A stretch of DNA of 38,515 nucleotides from Deltaproteobacteria bacterium (GCA_021813685.1 JAKAJS010000213.1:1-38515); one strand, 5' to 3'. Positions 25,910 through 34,504 are shown, numbered from the stretch's first letter. The notes: generated by a model from the sequence alone, not told the origin. Numbers and translations are program-made.

Positions 25910-26593
25910 ATGCAACTCGACCTTAAGGGCGCTGCCGGCTTCTTTTCCGTGTCACAGAAAACCATCTCCCTCTGGATAAAGACGAAAAATCTCCCCTCCT
26001 ACCAGGTAAACGGGCAATACTGGTTCAACCGGGCGGAACTCTTGGAATGGGCGACTGAGCAAAAAATCGCCCTGTCCGACCAGGCGCTCGAAGTCGAAGA
26101 GGGCCGGACTCCGGTTGGACTCGAGGAGGCGCTGCGGCTCGGGGGCATTTTTCATCAAATCGGGGGAACGGACAAAGCGTCGGTTCTGAGCGCTGTGGTC
26201 GACGTGATGAACCTTCCTCCGGCGCTTGACCGCATCACTTTCTGTCAATTACTGCTGGTGCGCGAATCTCTTGGTTCGACCGCGATAGGCGACGGCATAG
26301 CCATTCCGCATGCTCGCCACCCTATAGTGTTAAAGACGTTACACCCCACGGTGACCCTCTGCTTTCTCGAACACGCAATCGACTTCGGAGCAGACGACGG
26401 TCGGCCCGTGGACATTCTTTTCACGCTGGTGAGTCCTACGGTGCGAGCCCATCAGCACATGCTGGCCGAACTGGCCCATGCGCTAAAGGATTCCGGCTTC
26501 CGGTCCGTGCTCACGCGCAAAGCTTCCGCAGGGGAGATCCTGGAAGAGGCCAAACGGGTGAGGGAAAGAATTTCCGCCAACGCAACTCACTGA
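25910..26593 (+). CDS. Helix-turn-helix / PTS EIIA (PtsN-type) fusion protein
   Basis: A 227-residue two-domain protein. Residues 1-55 look like a MerR/excisionase-type winged helix: LKGAAGFFSVSQKTISLWIK followed by LPSYQVNGQYWFNRAELLEW. Residues 72-220 are a fructose/nitrogen-type EIIA domain with REALG-like RESLGSTAIGDGIAIPHARH; His134 in PHAR is the phospho-acceptor. The fusion suggests a DNA-binding or protein-binding regulator controlled by PTS phosphorylation. Its stop is 25 bp before the first Ehr-complex gene on the same strand, so it is probably in the operon. HPr and enzyme I are encoded in this window. DNA binding is inferred from the helix pattern. Confidence 0.83.
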   Translation: MQLDLKGAAGFFSVSQKTISLWIKTKNLPSYQVNGQYWFNRAELLEWATEQKIALSDQALEVEEGRTPVGLEEALRLGGIFHQIGGTDKASVLSAVVDVMNLPPALDRITFCQLLLVRESLGSTAIGDGIAIPHARHPIVLKTLHPTVTLCFLEHAIDFGADDGRPVDILFTLVSPTVRAHQHMLAELAHALKDSGFRSVLTRKASAGEILEEAKRVRERISANATH

Positions 26594-26618
26594 TACACGC
26601 TGAGATCGAAAGTATTTT

Positions 26619-28628
26619 ATGTTCCTCCTCCTCGTGGCAATAGGACTTCTTGTTTTCTTCGGGTTCACGGCGCTTCTTTCGGGAAGAAACGGCCAGGCGG
26701 CCAATCTTATCGGATCCTGTGGCGCTCTTCTCGGATGTCTTCTCGGTCTGATCCAACCCGTCCGCATTCTGTACACCGGCGGCGTGGAGCAATTCCAATG
26801 CGCGTGGAACGTGCCCTACGGTTCTTTTTTTGTACGACTCGATGGGCTTTCCGCGCTGTTCCTGATTCCGATTTTTATCCTGTGCGGGGTGGCCGGGCTC
26901 TATGGCCGCGACTACATGAAGGGCTACTGCGGGCGCAAAAATCTCGGAGCCTACTGGTTTTTTTTCAACGGGCTTGCGGCAAGCATGGCTCTTGTGGCCA
27001 TCGCGGCAAACGGGCTGCTCTTTCTGATGTCCTGGGAAGTGATGGCCCTCTCGTCTTTTTTCCTCGTGACCTTTGAAAACGAAAAGGAAAGCGTTGAGCG
27101 CGCCGGGTGGACCTATCTGGCCGCAACCCACATCGGAACGGCGTTTCTTCTGGTTTTATTCCTGATGTTGGGACGCCAGGCCGGGGGCGGCTCCTTGGAT
27201 TTCACCTCCTTTCTGGCTCTTCGCGGGCAGATGGGCGCTCCAGCCGATGTCGTTTTCCTTCTCGCCATCGTTGGTTTTGGCGCCAAGGCCGGGTTGGTTC
27301 CCTTTCACATCTGGCTTCCCGAAGCGCATCCGGCGGCCCCGAGCCCCGTTTCCGCCGTTATGTCCGGGGTAATGATCAAAACCGGGATATACGGCATTTT
27401 GCGGATACTGACTTTTCTCGGGCCTCCCCATTTGTGGTGGGGATGGCTGCTTGTTGGTCTGGGTCTCGTATCGGGGATTTACGGCGTCGTCATGGCTCTG
27501 GCGCAGCACGATCTAAAGCGGCTTCTGGCCTTTCATAGCGTTGAAAATATAGGAATTATCGCTCTCGGGATGGGACTGGGCGTCCTGGGCCTTGCCTGGC
27601 GCATGCCTCTTCTCGCAACACTCGGGTTTGCCGGCGCATTGCTGCATGTGGTCAATCACGCGCTATTTAAAGGGCTTCTCTTCATGGGGGCCGGGTCGGT
27701 CCAGCACGCAACCGGAACCCGGGAAATCGATCTACTGGGCGGCCTCATGAAGCGAATGCCGTGGACCGGCGCGACATTTCTTGTCGGAGCGATTGCGATT
27801 TGCGGCATTCCGCCCCTTAACGGCTTTGTCAGTGAATTTCTCATCTACCTGGGGGGCTTTCACGCCGTTGGCGCGGCAAACACTGCCGCAGCCGGGGCAT
27901 TGCTCCTGACGGGTCTTGCTCTTATCGGAGGCCTTGCCGCCGCCTGTTTTACGAAAGCTTTCGGTGTCGTCTTCCTGGGGGAGCCCAGAAGCAGCCATAC
28001 CGACGGCGCTCACGAAGCCGGATGGTCCATGCGCCTTTCGATGTTATTGCCGGCCGCAGGGTGTATTGCAATCGGGCTATTCGCACCGTGGGCTGCAACG
28101 TTTACCGGCCGCGCCGTAGAGTTAGTCTCCGGCCTTTCATATCTCGACGTCATGAAAAATCTCGACCCGTCCGTGAGCGCTCTTTCGACGGCCGCAATCG
28201 TCTTCGCTGTTCTGGCTTTGGGGGTGATCCTCCTCGCCCTGGTTCGCCGCAGGGTTCTTTCGGGCCGAAGCTCCTCGACCGAAGGCACCTGGGACTGCGG
28301 CTACAGCCGACCGTCGGCAACGATGCAGTACACGGCTTCCTCTTTTGCCCAGCCGCTCACCGCGATGTTTGAACCGGTTGTGCGCACGAAAACCCTCGCT
28401 TCCGGCGCCAGCCTCCTCACCGACGCCCCCCCGCAGTTTTTCCCCGGCAGCAGTTCCTTCGAATCGCACGCCGAGGATTTTTTCCTCAAAAGCATTTACG
28501 GACCGATTTTTGTCGCGATCGGAAAAGTTGCGCGAAAGCTCCGTTTTCTGCAGGCGGGCCGGGTGCAATTCTACATCCTCTACATTGCCCTTACCATTTT
28601 TACTCTTCTCATCTGGTGTTTGAGGTAG
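26619..28628 (+). CDS. Ehr/hydrogenase-4-type antiporter-like subunit (HyfB/NuoL family)
   Basis: A 669-residue polytopic inner-membrane protein, the larger proton-pump-like subunit of the complex. Conserved charged residues of this family are present: Glu140 in LMSWEVMALSSF, Lys223 in GFGAKAGLVPFHIW, and His230/His237 in the following HIWLPEAHPAAPSPVS. LKRLLAFHSVENIGII and LFKGLLFMGAGS are also typical of HyfB. It presumably couples electron transfer in the hydrophilic arm to H+ or Na+ movement. It is the first structural gene of a six-gene operon and ends 4 bp before the next start. Confidence 0.93.
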   Translation: MFLLLVAIGLLVFFGFTALLSGRNGQAANLIGSCGALLGCLLGLIQPVRILYTGGVEQFQCAWNVPYGSFFVRLDGLSALFLIPIFILCGVAGLYGRDYMKGYCGRKNLGAYWFFFNGLAASMALVAIAANGLLFLMSWEVMALSSFFLVTFENEKESVERAGWTYLAATHIGTAFLLVLFLMLGRQAGGGSLDFTSFLALRGQMGAPADVVFLLAIVGFGAKAGLVPFHIWLPEAHPAAPSPVSAVMSGVMIKTGIYGILRILTFLGPPHLWWGWLLVGLGLVSGIYGVVMALAQHDLKRLLAFHSVENIGIIALGMGLGVLGLAWRMPLLATLGFAGALLHVVNHALFKGLLFMGAGSVQHATGTREIDLLGGLMKRMPWTGATFLVGAIAICGIPPLNGFVSEFLIYLGGFHAVGAANTAAAGALLLTGLALIGGLAAACFTKAFGVVFLGEPRSSHTDGAHEAGWSMRLSMLLPAAGCIAIGLFAPWAATFTGRAVELVSGLSYLDVMKNLDPSVSALSTAAIVFAVLALGVILLALVRRRVLSGRSSSTEGTWDCGYSRPSATMQYTASSFAQPLTAMFEPVVRTKTLASGASLLTDAPPQFFPGSSSFESHAEDFFLKSIYGPIFVAIGKVARKLRFLQAGRVQFYILYIALTIFTLLIWCLR

Positions 28629-28632
28629 CAAC

Positions 28633-29574
28633 ATGAATTACGGCTCACTGGCGCTTCCCCTGCTCGCCCTGGCGCTCGCCCCCCTTCTTCCGGGCATAAT
28701 CAACCGCACGAAGGCCATTATCGCGGGCCGCGACGGGCAGCCGCTTCTCCAGCTCTACTACGATCTGGCAAAGCTTGCGAGAAAGCAGGCGGTCTACAGC
28801 CGCACGACCGGCTGGGTATTTCGGGCAGGCCCCGTGGTTGGTCTGGTCTCGGCCGTGGCCGTTCTGGCACTTCTTCCGCTGGGAGGCGCGCGCGCGCCTG
28901 TCGGCTTTTCCGGAGATTTTATCGCTCTGGCATATCTTTTCGGGCTCATGCGGTTTTTTACGGTGATCGCGGCCCTCGATACCGGTTCGGCCTTCGAGGG
29001 AATGGGGGCGAGCCGTGAGGTGCAGTTTTCAGCTCTTGCCGAACCGGTGCTCTTTATGGCCCTGGCGGCCATTTGGCTTGCCGGGCGAAGCTCGGTTCCC
29101 GCCGTGGGGGGTGGTTCCCTTTCTCTTTCCACGATCTATTCCGGCTTGTCGGTTTCCACCTGGATGCACTCCGGACCGGCCCTCCTGATGATCGCAGGGG
29201 CGCTCTGGGTTGTGTTTCTCGCGGAAAACTCACGGATTCCCTTCGATGATCCGAACACCCACCTCGAGCTGACCATGATCCACGAAGTCATGGTGCTCGA
29301 TCACAGCGGGCCGGATTTCGCGATGATTCTCTACGGGGCATCCCTCAAGATGTGGTCCCTGGGGGCGCTGCTCGCAGGGCTTCTGGTCCCGGTAAGGACC
29401 GGCAACTTTTTTCTCGATGCCGGGGCGTGCGTGCTTGGCCTCTTTGTTCTTGCAGTTTTTACCGGCATAGTCGAGTCGGTCATGGCCCGGCTGAGGCTTC
29501 GCCGCGTCCCCCAGTTGCTCGTAAGCGCTGGCTTTCTCTCCACGTTCGCTCTGGCGCTTATCCTTTGGAGATGA
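28633..29574 (+). CDS. Ehr/hydrogenase-4-type membrane anchor subunit (HyfC/NuoH family)
   Basis: A 313-residue membrane protein of the NuoH/HyfC family, which links the hydrophilic arm to the membrane pump. Typical parts are PLLQLYYDLAKLARKQAVYS, the loop SAFEGMGASREVQFSALAEP and the charged segment LAENSRIPFDDPNTHLELTM followed by IHEVMVLDHSGPD. In this family these glutamates and aspartates form the funnel joining the active-site chamber to the proton path. The ATG at 28633 is 4 bp past the previous stop and it ends 1 bp before the next start. Confidence 0.93.
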   Translation: MNYGSLALPLLALALAPLLPGIINRTKAIIAGRDGQPLLQLYYDLAKLARKQAVYSRTTGWVFRAGPVVGLVSAVAVLALLPLGGARAPVGFSGDFIALAYLFGLMRFFTVIAALDTGSAFEGMGASREVQFSALAEPVLFMALAAIWLAGRSSVPAVGGGSLSLSTIYSGLSVSTWMHSGPALLMIAGALWVVFLAENSRIPFDDPNTHLELTMIHEVMVLDHSGPDFAMILYGASLKMWSLGALLAGLLVPVRTGNFFLDAGACVLGLFVLAVFTGIVESVMARLRLRRVPQLLVSAGFLSTFALALILWR

Positions 29575-29575
29575 C

Positions 29576-30220
29576 ATGAGCCTATTTACCGACGCCGTAA
29601 TCGCGGTCCTGATCCTCACCAATCTCAGGCTGCTCGCATCGAGCCGGGTCTCGGCCTGCATTTATGCCGTGGCCTGTCAGGGCGTTTTGCTCGGGATACT
29701 GCCCCTGCTCGTAGGACCCGAACACCTGACGGTGCGCGCCTGCATGCTTTCCACCGCAACGGTTCTGCTCAAAGGGTTTTTCTTCCCCTGGCTGCTGCTG
29801 CGCGCTCTTCGCTCCGCAAACGCCAACCGGGAAATCGAACCCCTCGTCAGCTATACGCTCTCTCTGCTGATCGCAGCACTCCTGCTTGCGGCCGCAATGT
29901 GGCTGGGCAAACAACTGCCTTTGCCCGTGCCGGCCCGCTCGCCCATGGTTTTACCGCTTGCGATGTTTACGATCATGGCGGGACTTTTTGCAATTGTCAG
30001 CCGTCGCAGCGCCCTCACCCAGGTGCTCGGGTACCTGGTGATGGAAAACGGCATCTATGCCTTTGGCCTCGCCTTCGCTTTGAGCCAGCCGATGCTGGTC
30101 GAACTGGGGATCCTGCTCGATGCGTTCATGGCCGTTTTCGTAATGGGCATCACGATCTTTCATATCAGCCGGGAATTCGATCACATGGACACCGACCGGC
30201 TGAGCGCCTTAAGAGATTGA
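29576..30220 (+). CDS. Ehr/hydrogenase-4-type membrane subunit (HyfE family)
   Basis: A 214-residue membrane protein with about six helices. The HyfE/NuoK-like end has VLGYLVMENGIYAFGLAFAL and LVELGILLDAFMAVFVMGIT, with the family's conserved Glu residues in helices, and closes with HISREFDHMDTDRLSALRD, the usual HyfE tail. It sits between the HyfC- and HyfF-like genes as in hyf operons. The start ATG is one base after the previous stop. Confidence 0.92.
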   Translation: MSLFTDAVIAVLILTNLRLLASSRVSACIYAVACQGVLLGILPLLVGPEHLTVRACMLSTATVLLKGFFFPWLLLRALRSANANREIEPLVSYTLSLLIAALLLAAAMWLGKQLPLPVPARSPMVLPLAMFTIMAGLFAIVSRRSALTQVLGYLVMENGIYAFGLAFALSQPMLVELGILLDAFMAVFVMGITIFHISREFDHMDTDRLSALRD

Positions 30221-30225
30221 TAATC

Positions 30226-31713
30226 ATGATACTTCTCCTGTTCCTCGTGCCGATCGTTGCGGGCGCTGCCTCCTATCTTGTCCGCTCAAACCGATTCCGC
30301 CGGTTGCTCCTGCTTGCGGGCGCCGTTTTCCATTCGGCGCTCACCGGTTTCGCCTGGGTGGAAAGGCCTCTTCCCGCGTTCGGCGGCTGGCTGCGTTTAG
30401 ACGATCTGGGACTGCTTTTTCTCTCCATCGTGAGTTTTTTGTTCCTCGCCGCTTCCTTCTATTCGGTGGGATATTTTCAACGGGAGGACTGGGGGAAACG
30501 CCAGGATTTCGAGGAGGGCTTCCTTTTCACCAATGCGCGTGAGGCGACCTTCACCTGCTGCCTGCTGCTCTTTCTGGCCACGATGAGCCTCGTGTGCCTG
30601 AGTCAGGATTTCGGGCTCCTGTGGGTGGCCGTCGAGGCGACAACCCTCACCAGCGCGCCCCTTATCTTTTTTCACCGCCATCGCAGGTCGCTGGAGGCAA
30701 CCTGGAAATACCTCGTGATCTGCTCGGTCGGTATTGCTCTCGCACTTCTCGGAAATTTCTGCCTCGCCGTCGCGGCAACGCTTGGCCCCCATGCGCACGT
30801 TCCCGTACTTCTTGACAGCCTGATCTCTCATGCGTCTCTTCTCCACCCCCTGTGGCTCAAAGTCGCCTTCCTGTTCCTGGTTGTAGGATACGGCACCAAG
30901 CTGGGGCTTGCTCCCATGCATACCTGGCTTCCCGATGCGCACAGCGAAGCGCCCTCGATGGTATCCGCGCTCCTTTCCGGGGCCTTGCTAAACTGCGCCT
31001 TCCTGGGCGTTCTTCGCATCCAGCAGGTGTGCTTTGCGGCCGGGGAGGGTCCATTCGGCCAACATATCCTTCTCGCTCTCGGGCTTCTCTCCATGACCGT
31101 CGCGGCGGTCTTTATCGTTGGCCAGAGCGACTTCAAACGCATGCTCGCCTATTCGAGCATCGAACACATGGGGATTCTCTCCCTGGCCGTGGGGCTAGGC
31201 GGCGCGGCCTATTTCGGCGCTCTTTTCCATGCGCTCAACCATTCCCTCACCAAAGGGATGCTCTTCCTGGTAGCAGGAAACATCCTCACCGCCTACAAAA
31301 CCAAGTCGGCAGGCGAGGTGCGCGGGGCCGCAAAACTTCTGCCGGTATCCGGGGTGCTCTGGGTTGCGGGGTTTCTCTCCATAACCGGCTCCCCCCCGTT
31401 CGGCCCCTTTCTAAGCGAGCTGATCATTCTCAGATCCGCCCTGGACCAGGGCAGGTTCGTCGTTGCCGGAACATTCCTCCTCTTGCTGTGCGTCATCTTT
31501 ATCGGCATGGCGAGCGTTGTTTTAAAGATGTACCAGGGAACGCCCGTAGCGCAGCCGGCGGGAGATTCGCCCGCACCCGCACGCGGAGGCGAATCGGCGC
31601 TGGCCGTCGTTCCTCCCCTTGTGCTCGGTGTGGCGGTGCTGGTTCTGGGGGTGTATCTTCCCCCGGCTCTAAAGGGTCTCCTCGCGCACGCCGCAAGGGC
31701 GATAGGCGGGTAA
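30226..31713 (+). CDS. Ehr/hydrogenase-4-type antiporter-like subunit (HyfF/NuoN family)
   Basis: A 495-residue second antiporter-like membrane subunit. Typical segments are LLWVAVEATTLTSAPLIFFH with the helix glutamate, GYGTKLGLAPMHTWLPDAHS with the conserved Lys and His residues, EAPSMVSALLSGALLNCAFL and KRMLAYSSIEHMGILSLAVG. ATG 30226 is five bases after the HyfE-like stop; a longer frame beginning within that upstream gene is not homologous there and is rejected. It ends in a short AATGGGTG repeat before the large-subunit gene. Confidence 0.92.
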   Translation: MILLLFLVPIVAGAASYLVRSNRFRRLLLLAGAVFHSALTGFAWVERPLPAFGGWLRLDDLGLLFLSIVSFLFLAASFYSVGYFQREDWGKRQDFEEGFLFTNAREATFTCCLLLFLATMSLVCLSQDFGLLWVAVEATTLTSAPLIFFHRHRRSLEATWKYLVICSVGIALALLGNFCLAVAATLGPHAHVPVLLDSLISHASLLHPLWLKVAFLFLVVGYGTKLGLAPMHTWLPDAHSEAPSMVSALLSGALLNCAFLGVLRIQQVCFAAGEGPFGQHILLALGLLSMTVAAVFIVGQSDFKRMLAYSSIEHMGILSLAVGLGGAAYFGALFHALNHSLTKGMLFLVAGNILTAYKTKSAGEVRGAAKLLPVSGVLWVAGFLSITGSPPFGPFLSELIILRSALDQGRFVVAGTFLLLLCVIFIGMASVVLKMYQGTPVAQPAGDSPAPARGGESALAVVPPLVLGVAVLVLGVYLPPALKGLLAHAARAIGG

Positions 31714-31747
31714 ATGGGTGAATGGGTGAATAGGTGAACAGGTAGAT
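31711..31747 (+). repeat. Short tandem AATGGGTG-type repeat between two complex genes
   Basis: After the stop codon come AAATGGGTG, AATGGGTG, AATAGGTG and AACAGGTAG, four diverged copies of an 8-bp unit. The tract lies in the 47-bp gap between the HyfF-like stop and the GTG start of the large subunit. Copy-number change here would alter the spacing between coding regions without touching either protein. Confidence 0.6.
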
Positions 31748-31760
31748 TTCCTGGAGTGTA

Positions 31761-33275
31761 GTGTACGTGTCGGTCTCGATTTCCAACATATTTTCCATGA
31801 GCAACGGCCAGGCTGCGGATGTGCGGGATGCCACCGCAATGAGCCGCGGCGATTTTTGTGAATCCGTCATCGAGGCGGTGCGGCAGGGACTGAGAATTTC
31901 GGCTCTTTTCGGCCAAAAAGTCGAGGGCAACCGGGTACGCCTCTTTGCCGTTCTCTCTCATGATGCAGAGTCCTCCCTGCTGCTCTTCCACACCGATATC
32001 GACGACGGCCGGTATGAGTCTCTCACCCCGCGGTGCACCCAGGCCCACTGGTTCGAACGCGAGATTTTCGAGCAGTTGGCCGTAATGCCCTGCGGCCATC
32101 CATGGCTAAAACCGATTAGATTTTCTGCCTCTGCGAGGGGGACTGCGGAAGCTCCCGAGATCGGCGTCGCCGATTTTTTCCGGGTCGAGGGCGAGGAAGT
32201 CCACGAGGTGGCGGTCGGCCCGGTTCACGCCGGGATCATCGAACCCGGTCACTTTCGTTTCCAGTGCCACGGGGAAAATGTCTTTCATCTCGAAATATCT
32301 CTGGGCTACCAGCACCGGGGAATCGAACGGAGGCTGGCCGGAGGCCCCGACCGGCGCACGGTCCATTATATGGAAACCCTTGCGGGCGATACCACAATAG
32401 GACACAGCCTGGCTTACAGCGAACTGGTCGAGGCCCTTGGCGGCACTCCCGCCCCGGCCAAGGCGCAGGTGCTCCGCGGAATAGCCCTCGAACTCGAACG
32501 CATCGCCAACCACACGGGAGATCTCGGAGCGCTTGCAGGAGACGTCGGATACCTCCCGACGCTTTCCTATTGCGGGCGGATACGCGGAGACGCGCTCAAC
32601 ATGACGGCTCTTATCTGCGGAAACCGCTTCGGCCGCGGCCTTGTAAGGCCTGGCGGGACAGGGTTCGACGTGGAGGGGCAAAGAAGGGATGAACTGCTGC
32701 GGCGCCTCGATACCCTCGAAGAGGATCTTCGGGTCGCGGTAGATCTTCTGTGGAATTCTTCCTCCGTTATGGCCCGGTTCGAAGGCACGGGAGCGATCTC
32801 CAAAGAAGAGTGTGCGGCCATGGGACTGGTCGGGCCCGCTACGCGCGCCTGCGGAATCGAACGCGATATCCGGTGCGACATGCCCCACGGGATCTTCCAG
32901 CTCGGTCAGATCCCCGTATCCACGTGCCGCACCGGAGATGTTTTTGCCCGTGCCTACGTGAGATGGCTCGAAATCCAGAGATCCATCACATTCGTCCGCG
33001 AACAGTTGAAGGGTCTCCCCGGCGGGGCAGAACGTATCTCTGTGCGGCCTCTTGAACCCGACCGTATCGCAGTCTCGCTTGTCGAGGGCTGGCGGGGCGA
33101 GATTTGCCACGTGGCCCTTACGGGTCCGGAGGGAAAATTCACCGCCTACAAGGTGGTCGATCCGTCGTTTCACAACTGGTTTGGACTGGCCCGGGCGTTA
33201 AGAGGCCAGCAAATATCAGATTTCCCGCTCTGCAACAAGAGCTTCAATCTTTCCTACTGCGGCCACGACCTATGA
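31761..33275 (+). CDS. Ehr-type large subunit (NuoC-NuoD/HyfG-like) lacking NiFe ligands
   Basis: A 504-residue fusion of a NuoC-like domain (about 30-115) and a NuoD/HyfG-like large subunit (about 150-504). VGPVHAGIIEPGHFRFQCHG and LEISLGYQHRGIERRLAG match HyfG closely. Where HyfG has the N-terminal CGIC nickel ligands, this protein reads AGDT (208-211) in LAGDTTIGHSLAY; where HyfG has DPCYSC, this has NLSYCG (496-501) before a C terminus GHDL. Thus none of the four ligand cysteines is in place, and no cleavable C-terminal tail is visible. It is not a hydrogenase by sequence; it fits the Ehr class, whose substrate is unknown. The GTG at 31761 has GGAG four bases upstream; GTG 31767 and ATG 31797 are alternatives. 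Confidence 0.88.
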   Translation: MYVSVSISNIFSMSNGQAADVRDATAMSRGDFCESVIEAVRQGLRISALFGQKVEGNRVRLFAVLSHDAESSLLLFHTDIDDGRYESLTPRCTQAHWFEREIFEQLAVMPCGHPWLKPIRFSASARGTAEAPEIGVADFFRVEGEEVHEVAVGPVHAGIIEPGHFRFQCHGENVFHLEISLGYQHRGIERRLAGGPDRRTVHYMETLAGDTTIGHSLAYSELVEALGGTPAPAKAQVLRGIALELERIANHTGDLGALAGDVGYLPTLSYCGRIRGDALNMTALICGNRFGRGLVRPGGTGFDVEGQRRDELLRRLDTLEEDLRVAVDLLWNSSSVMARFEGTGAISKEECAAMGLVGPATRACGIERDIRCDMPHGIFQLGQIPVSTCRTGDVFARAYVRWLEIQRSITFVREQLKGLPGGAERISVRPLEPDRIAVSLVEGWRGEICHVALTGPEGKFTAYKVVDPSFHNWFGLARALRGQQISDFPLCNKSFNLSYCGHDL

Positions 33276-33304
33276 TGGAAAGTTAAATGTAAAAAGGTGC
33301 TTGT

Positions 33305-34066
33305 ATGCTCGACATTCTCTGGGCAAGACTGCAACAGAAACATCGAACCATGAAATTCCCGGACGGCCCCGCGCCCGCCCTGCCCGACCGCTACCAGGGG
33401 CGGCCGGTCCTTTTCCCGGAGAGGTGCGGCCCCGAGTGCGACCGGTGCGTCGAAATCTGCCCAACCGGGGCACTGCTCCGCGCCCCTTTACGGATCGATC
33501 TCGGCAAATGCCTTTTTTGCTCCAGTTGCGCCGCCGCCTGCCCGGCTCAAGCCATACGGTTTGAAAACGACTACCGAATGGCCGAATCCGTACGGGAGAA
33601 CCTGGTCGTCGGGTCGCCCACGCGAGGAGCGGGGCCTGGCATCGACGCGAGAGCGCACCGTTTTTTCCGAAAATCTCTCAAGCTGCGCCAGGTGAGCGCC
33701 GGAGGGTGCAATGCGTGCGAGGCCGATACCAACGTGCTCGGTACGGTAGGCTGGGACCTGGGTCGCTTCGGCATTCAGTTTGTCGCCTCGCCCAGACATG
33801 CGGACGGACTTCTTATAACCGGCCCGGTTCCGGAAAACATGCGCCTTGCCCTGCTAAAGACTTACCGGGCCATTCCCGAGCCCAAGCTGGTCATCCTGGT
33901 CGGCGCGTGCGCCATATCCGGAGGACCCTTCATCGATCATGAAGAAGTCCATAACGGCGCAGGAACCCTGGTGCCCGTAGACCTGCACATCCCTGGCTGC
34001 CCTCCGAGCCCCCTTGCCATTCTCGACGGCCTCCTGCGTCTCACGGGACGAATTACAGGAGAATGA
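33305..34066 (+). CDS. Ehr-type small subunit with fused two-cluster ferredoxin domain (HyfI/NuoB-like)
   Basis: A 253-residue iron-sulfur protein. The N-terminal part carries two 4Fe-4S motifs: Cys41, 45, 48 and 52 (C-x3-C-x2-C-x3-CP, the first gap one longer than canonical) and Cys69, 72, 75 and 79 (canonical). The C-terminal NuoB/HyfI part keeps all four ligands of the proximal (N2-type) cluster: Cys135 and Cys138 in GGCNACEA, Cys202 in GACAISGG and Cys232 in IPGCPPSP. Fusion with the ferredoxin replaces the separate HyfA/HyfH-type electron carriers. The electron route therefore looks intact up to the large subunit. It follows the large subunit by 29 bp, with an AAGGTG upstream of ATG 33305. 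Confidence 0.9.
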   Translation: MLDILWARLQQKHRTMKFPDGPAPALPDRYQGRPVLFPERCGPECDRCVEICPTGALLRAPLRIDLGKCLFCSSCAAACPAQAIRFENDYRMAESVRENLVVGSPTRGAGPGIDARAHRFFRKSLKLRQVSAGGCNACEADTNVLGTVGWDLGRFGIQFVASPRHADGLLITGPVPENMRLALLKTYRAIPEPKLVILVGACAISGGPFIDHEEVHNGAGTLVPVDLHIPGCPPSPLAILDGLLRLTGRITGE

Positions 34067-34130
34067 CTAACATTGATACAATAGTTAACGGCTCAAAAGG
34101 GCTGAACCACCCTTTGGAAAGGATCTGTGT

Positions 34131-34397
34131 ATGGCGGTTGGCTGGTCCCGTGACGAGGCGGTTAACGATCAGATAGATGCGACGGTAAAATCCGCTGTCC
34201 AGCTGGCAAAAAGCAGGCTGCCCGAGGGGGAGAGTCTCTCCCACTGTGAGGAGTGCGGTGCCGAGATCCCTGAAGCGCGCAGGAAAGCGATCCCCGGTGT
34301 TCGCAGTTGCGTGGGATGTCAAGCGGAACGCGAAAAAAGGCTGAAAGGAGTCGAATTCTATAATCGCCGTGGCAGTAAGGACAGTCAGCTGAAGTAA
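34131..34397 (+). CDS. TraR/DksA-type C4 zinc-finger protein
   Basis: An 88-residue protein with the DksA/TraR zinc finger CEECGAEIPEARRKAIPGVR followed by SCVGCQAE (C-x2-C-x17-C-x2-C). The short N-terminal helix DEAVNDQIDATVKSAVQLAK is like TraR rather than the long coiled coil of DksA. TraR proteins bind RNA polymerase and adjust transcription, partly mimicking ppGpp with DksA. GGAAAGGA lies upstream of ATG 34131. It follows the Ehr small subunit by 64 bp on the same strand and may be co-transcribed. Confidence 0.88.
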   Translation: MAVGWSRDEAVNDQIDATVKSAVQLAKSRLPEGESLSHCEECGAEIPEARRKAIPGVRSCVGCQAEREKRLKGVEFYNRRGSKDSQLK

Positions 34398-34504
34398 ATG
34401 AACGGATTGCTTGAGCCCCCACCAGCAAGCCGACGCTTTATGCCTGCGTTGTAAGACTTTTCATAAAGACTTTTCCTCCGTTTTCCGATAGAAAAAGAAG
34501 TGTT

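Noticed and set aside
29899-30225. A longer start for the HyfF-like subunit
   Set aside because: This stretch lies inside the HyfE-like gene in another frame and shows no membrane-protein or family pattern; ATG 30226 begins the expected first helix.
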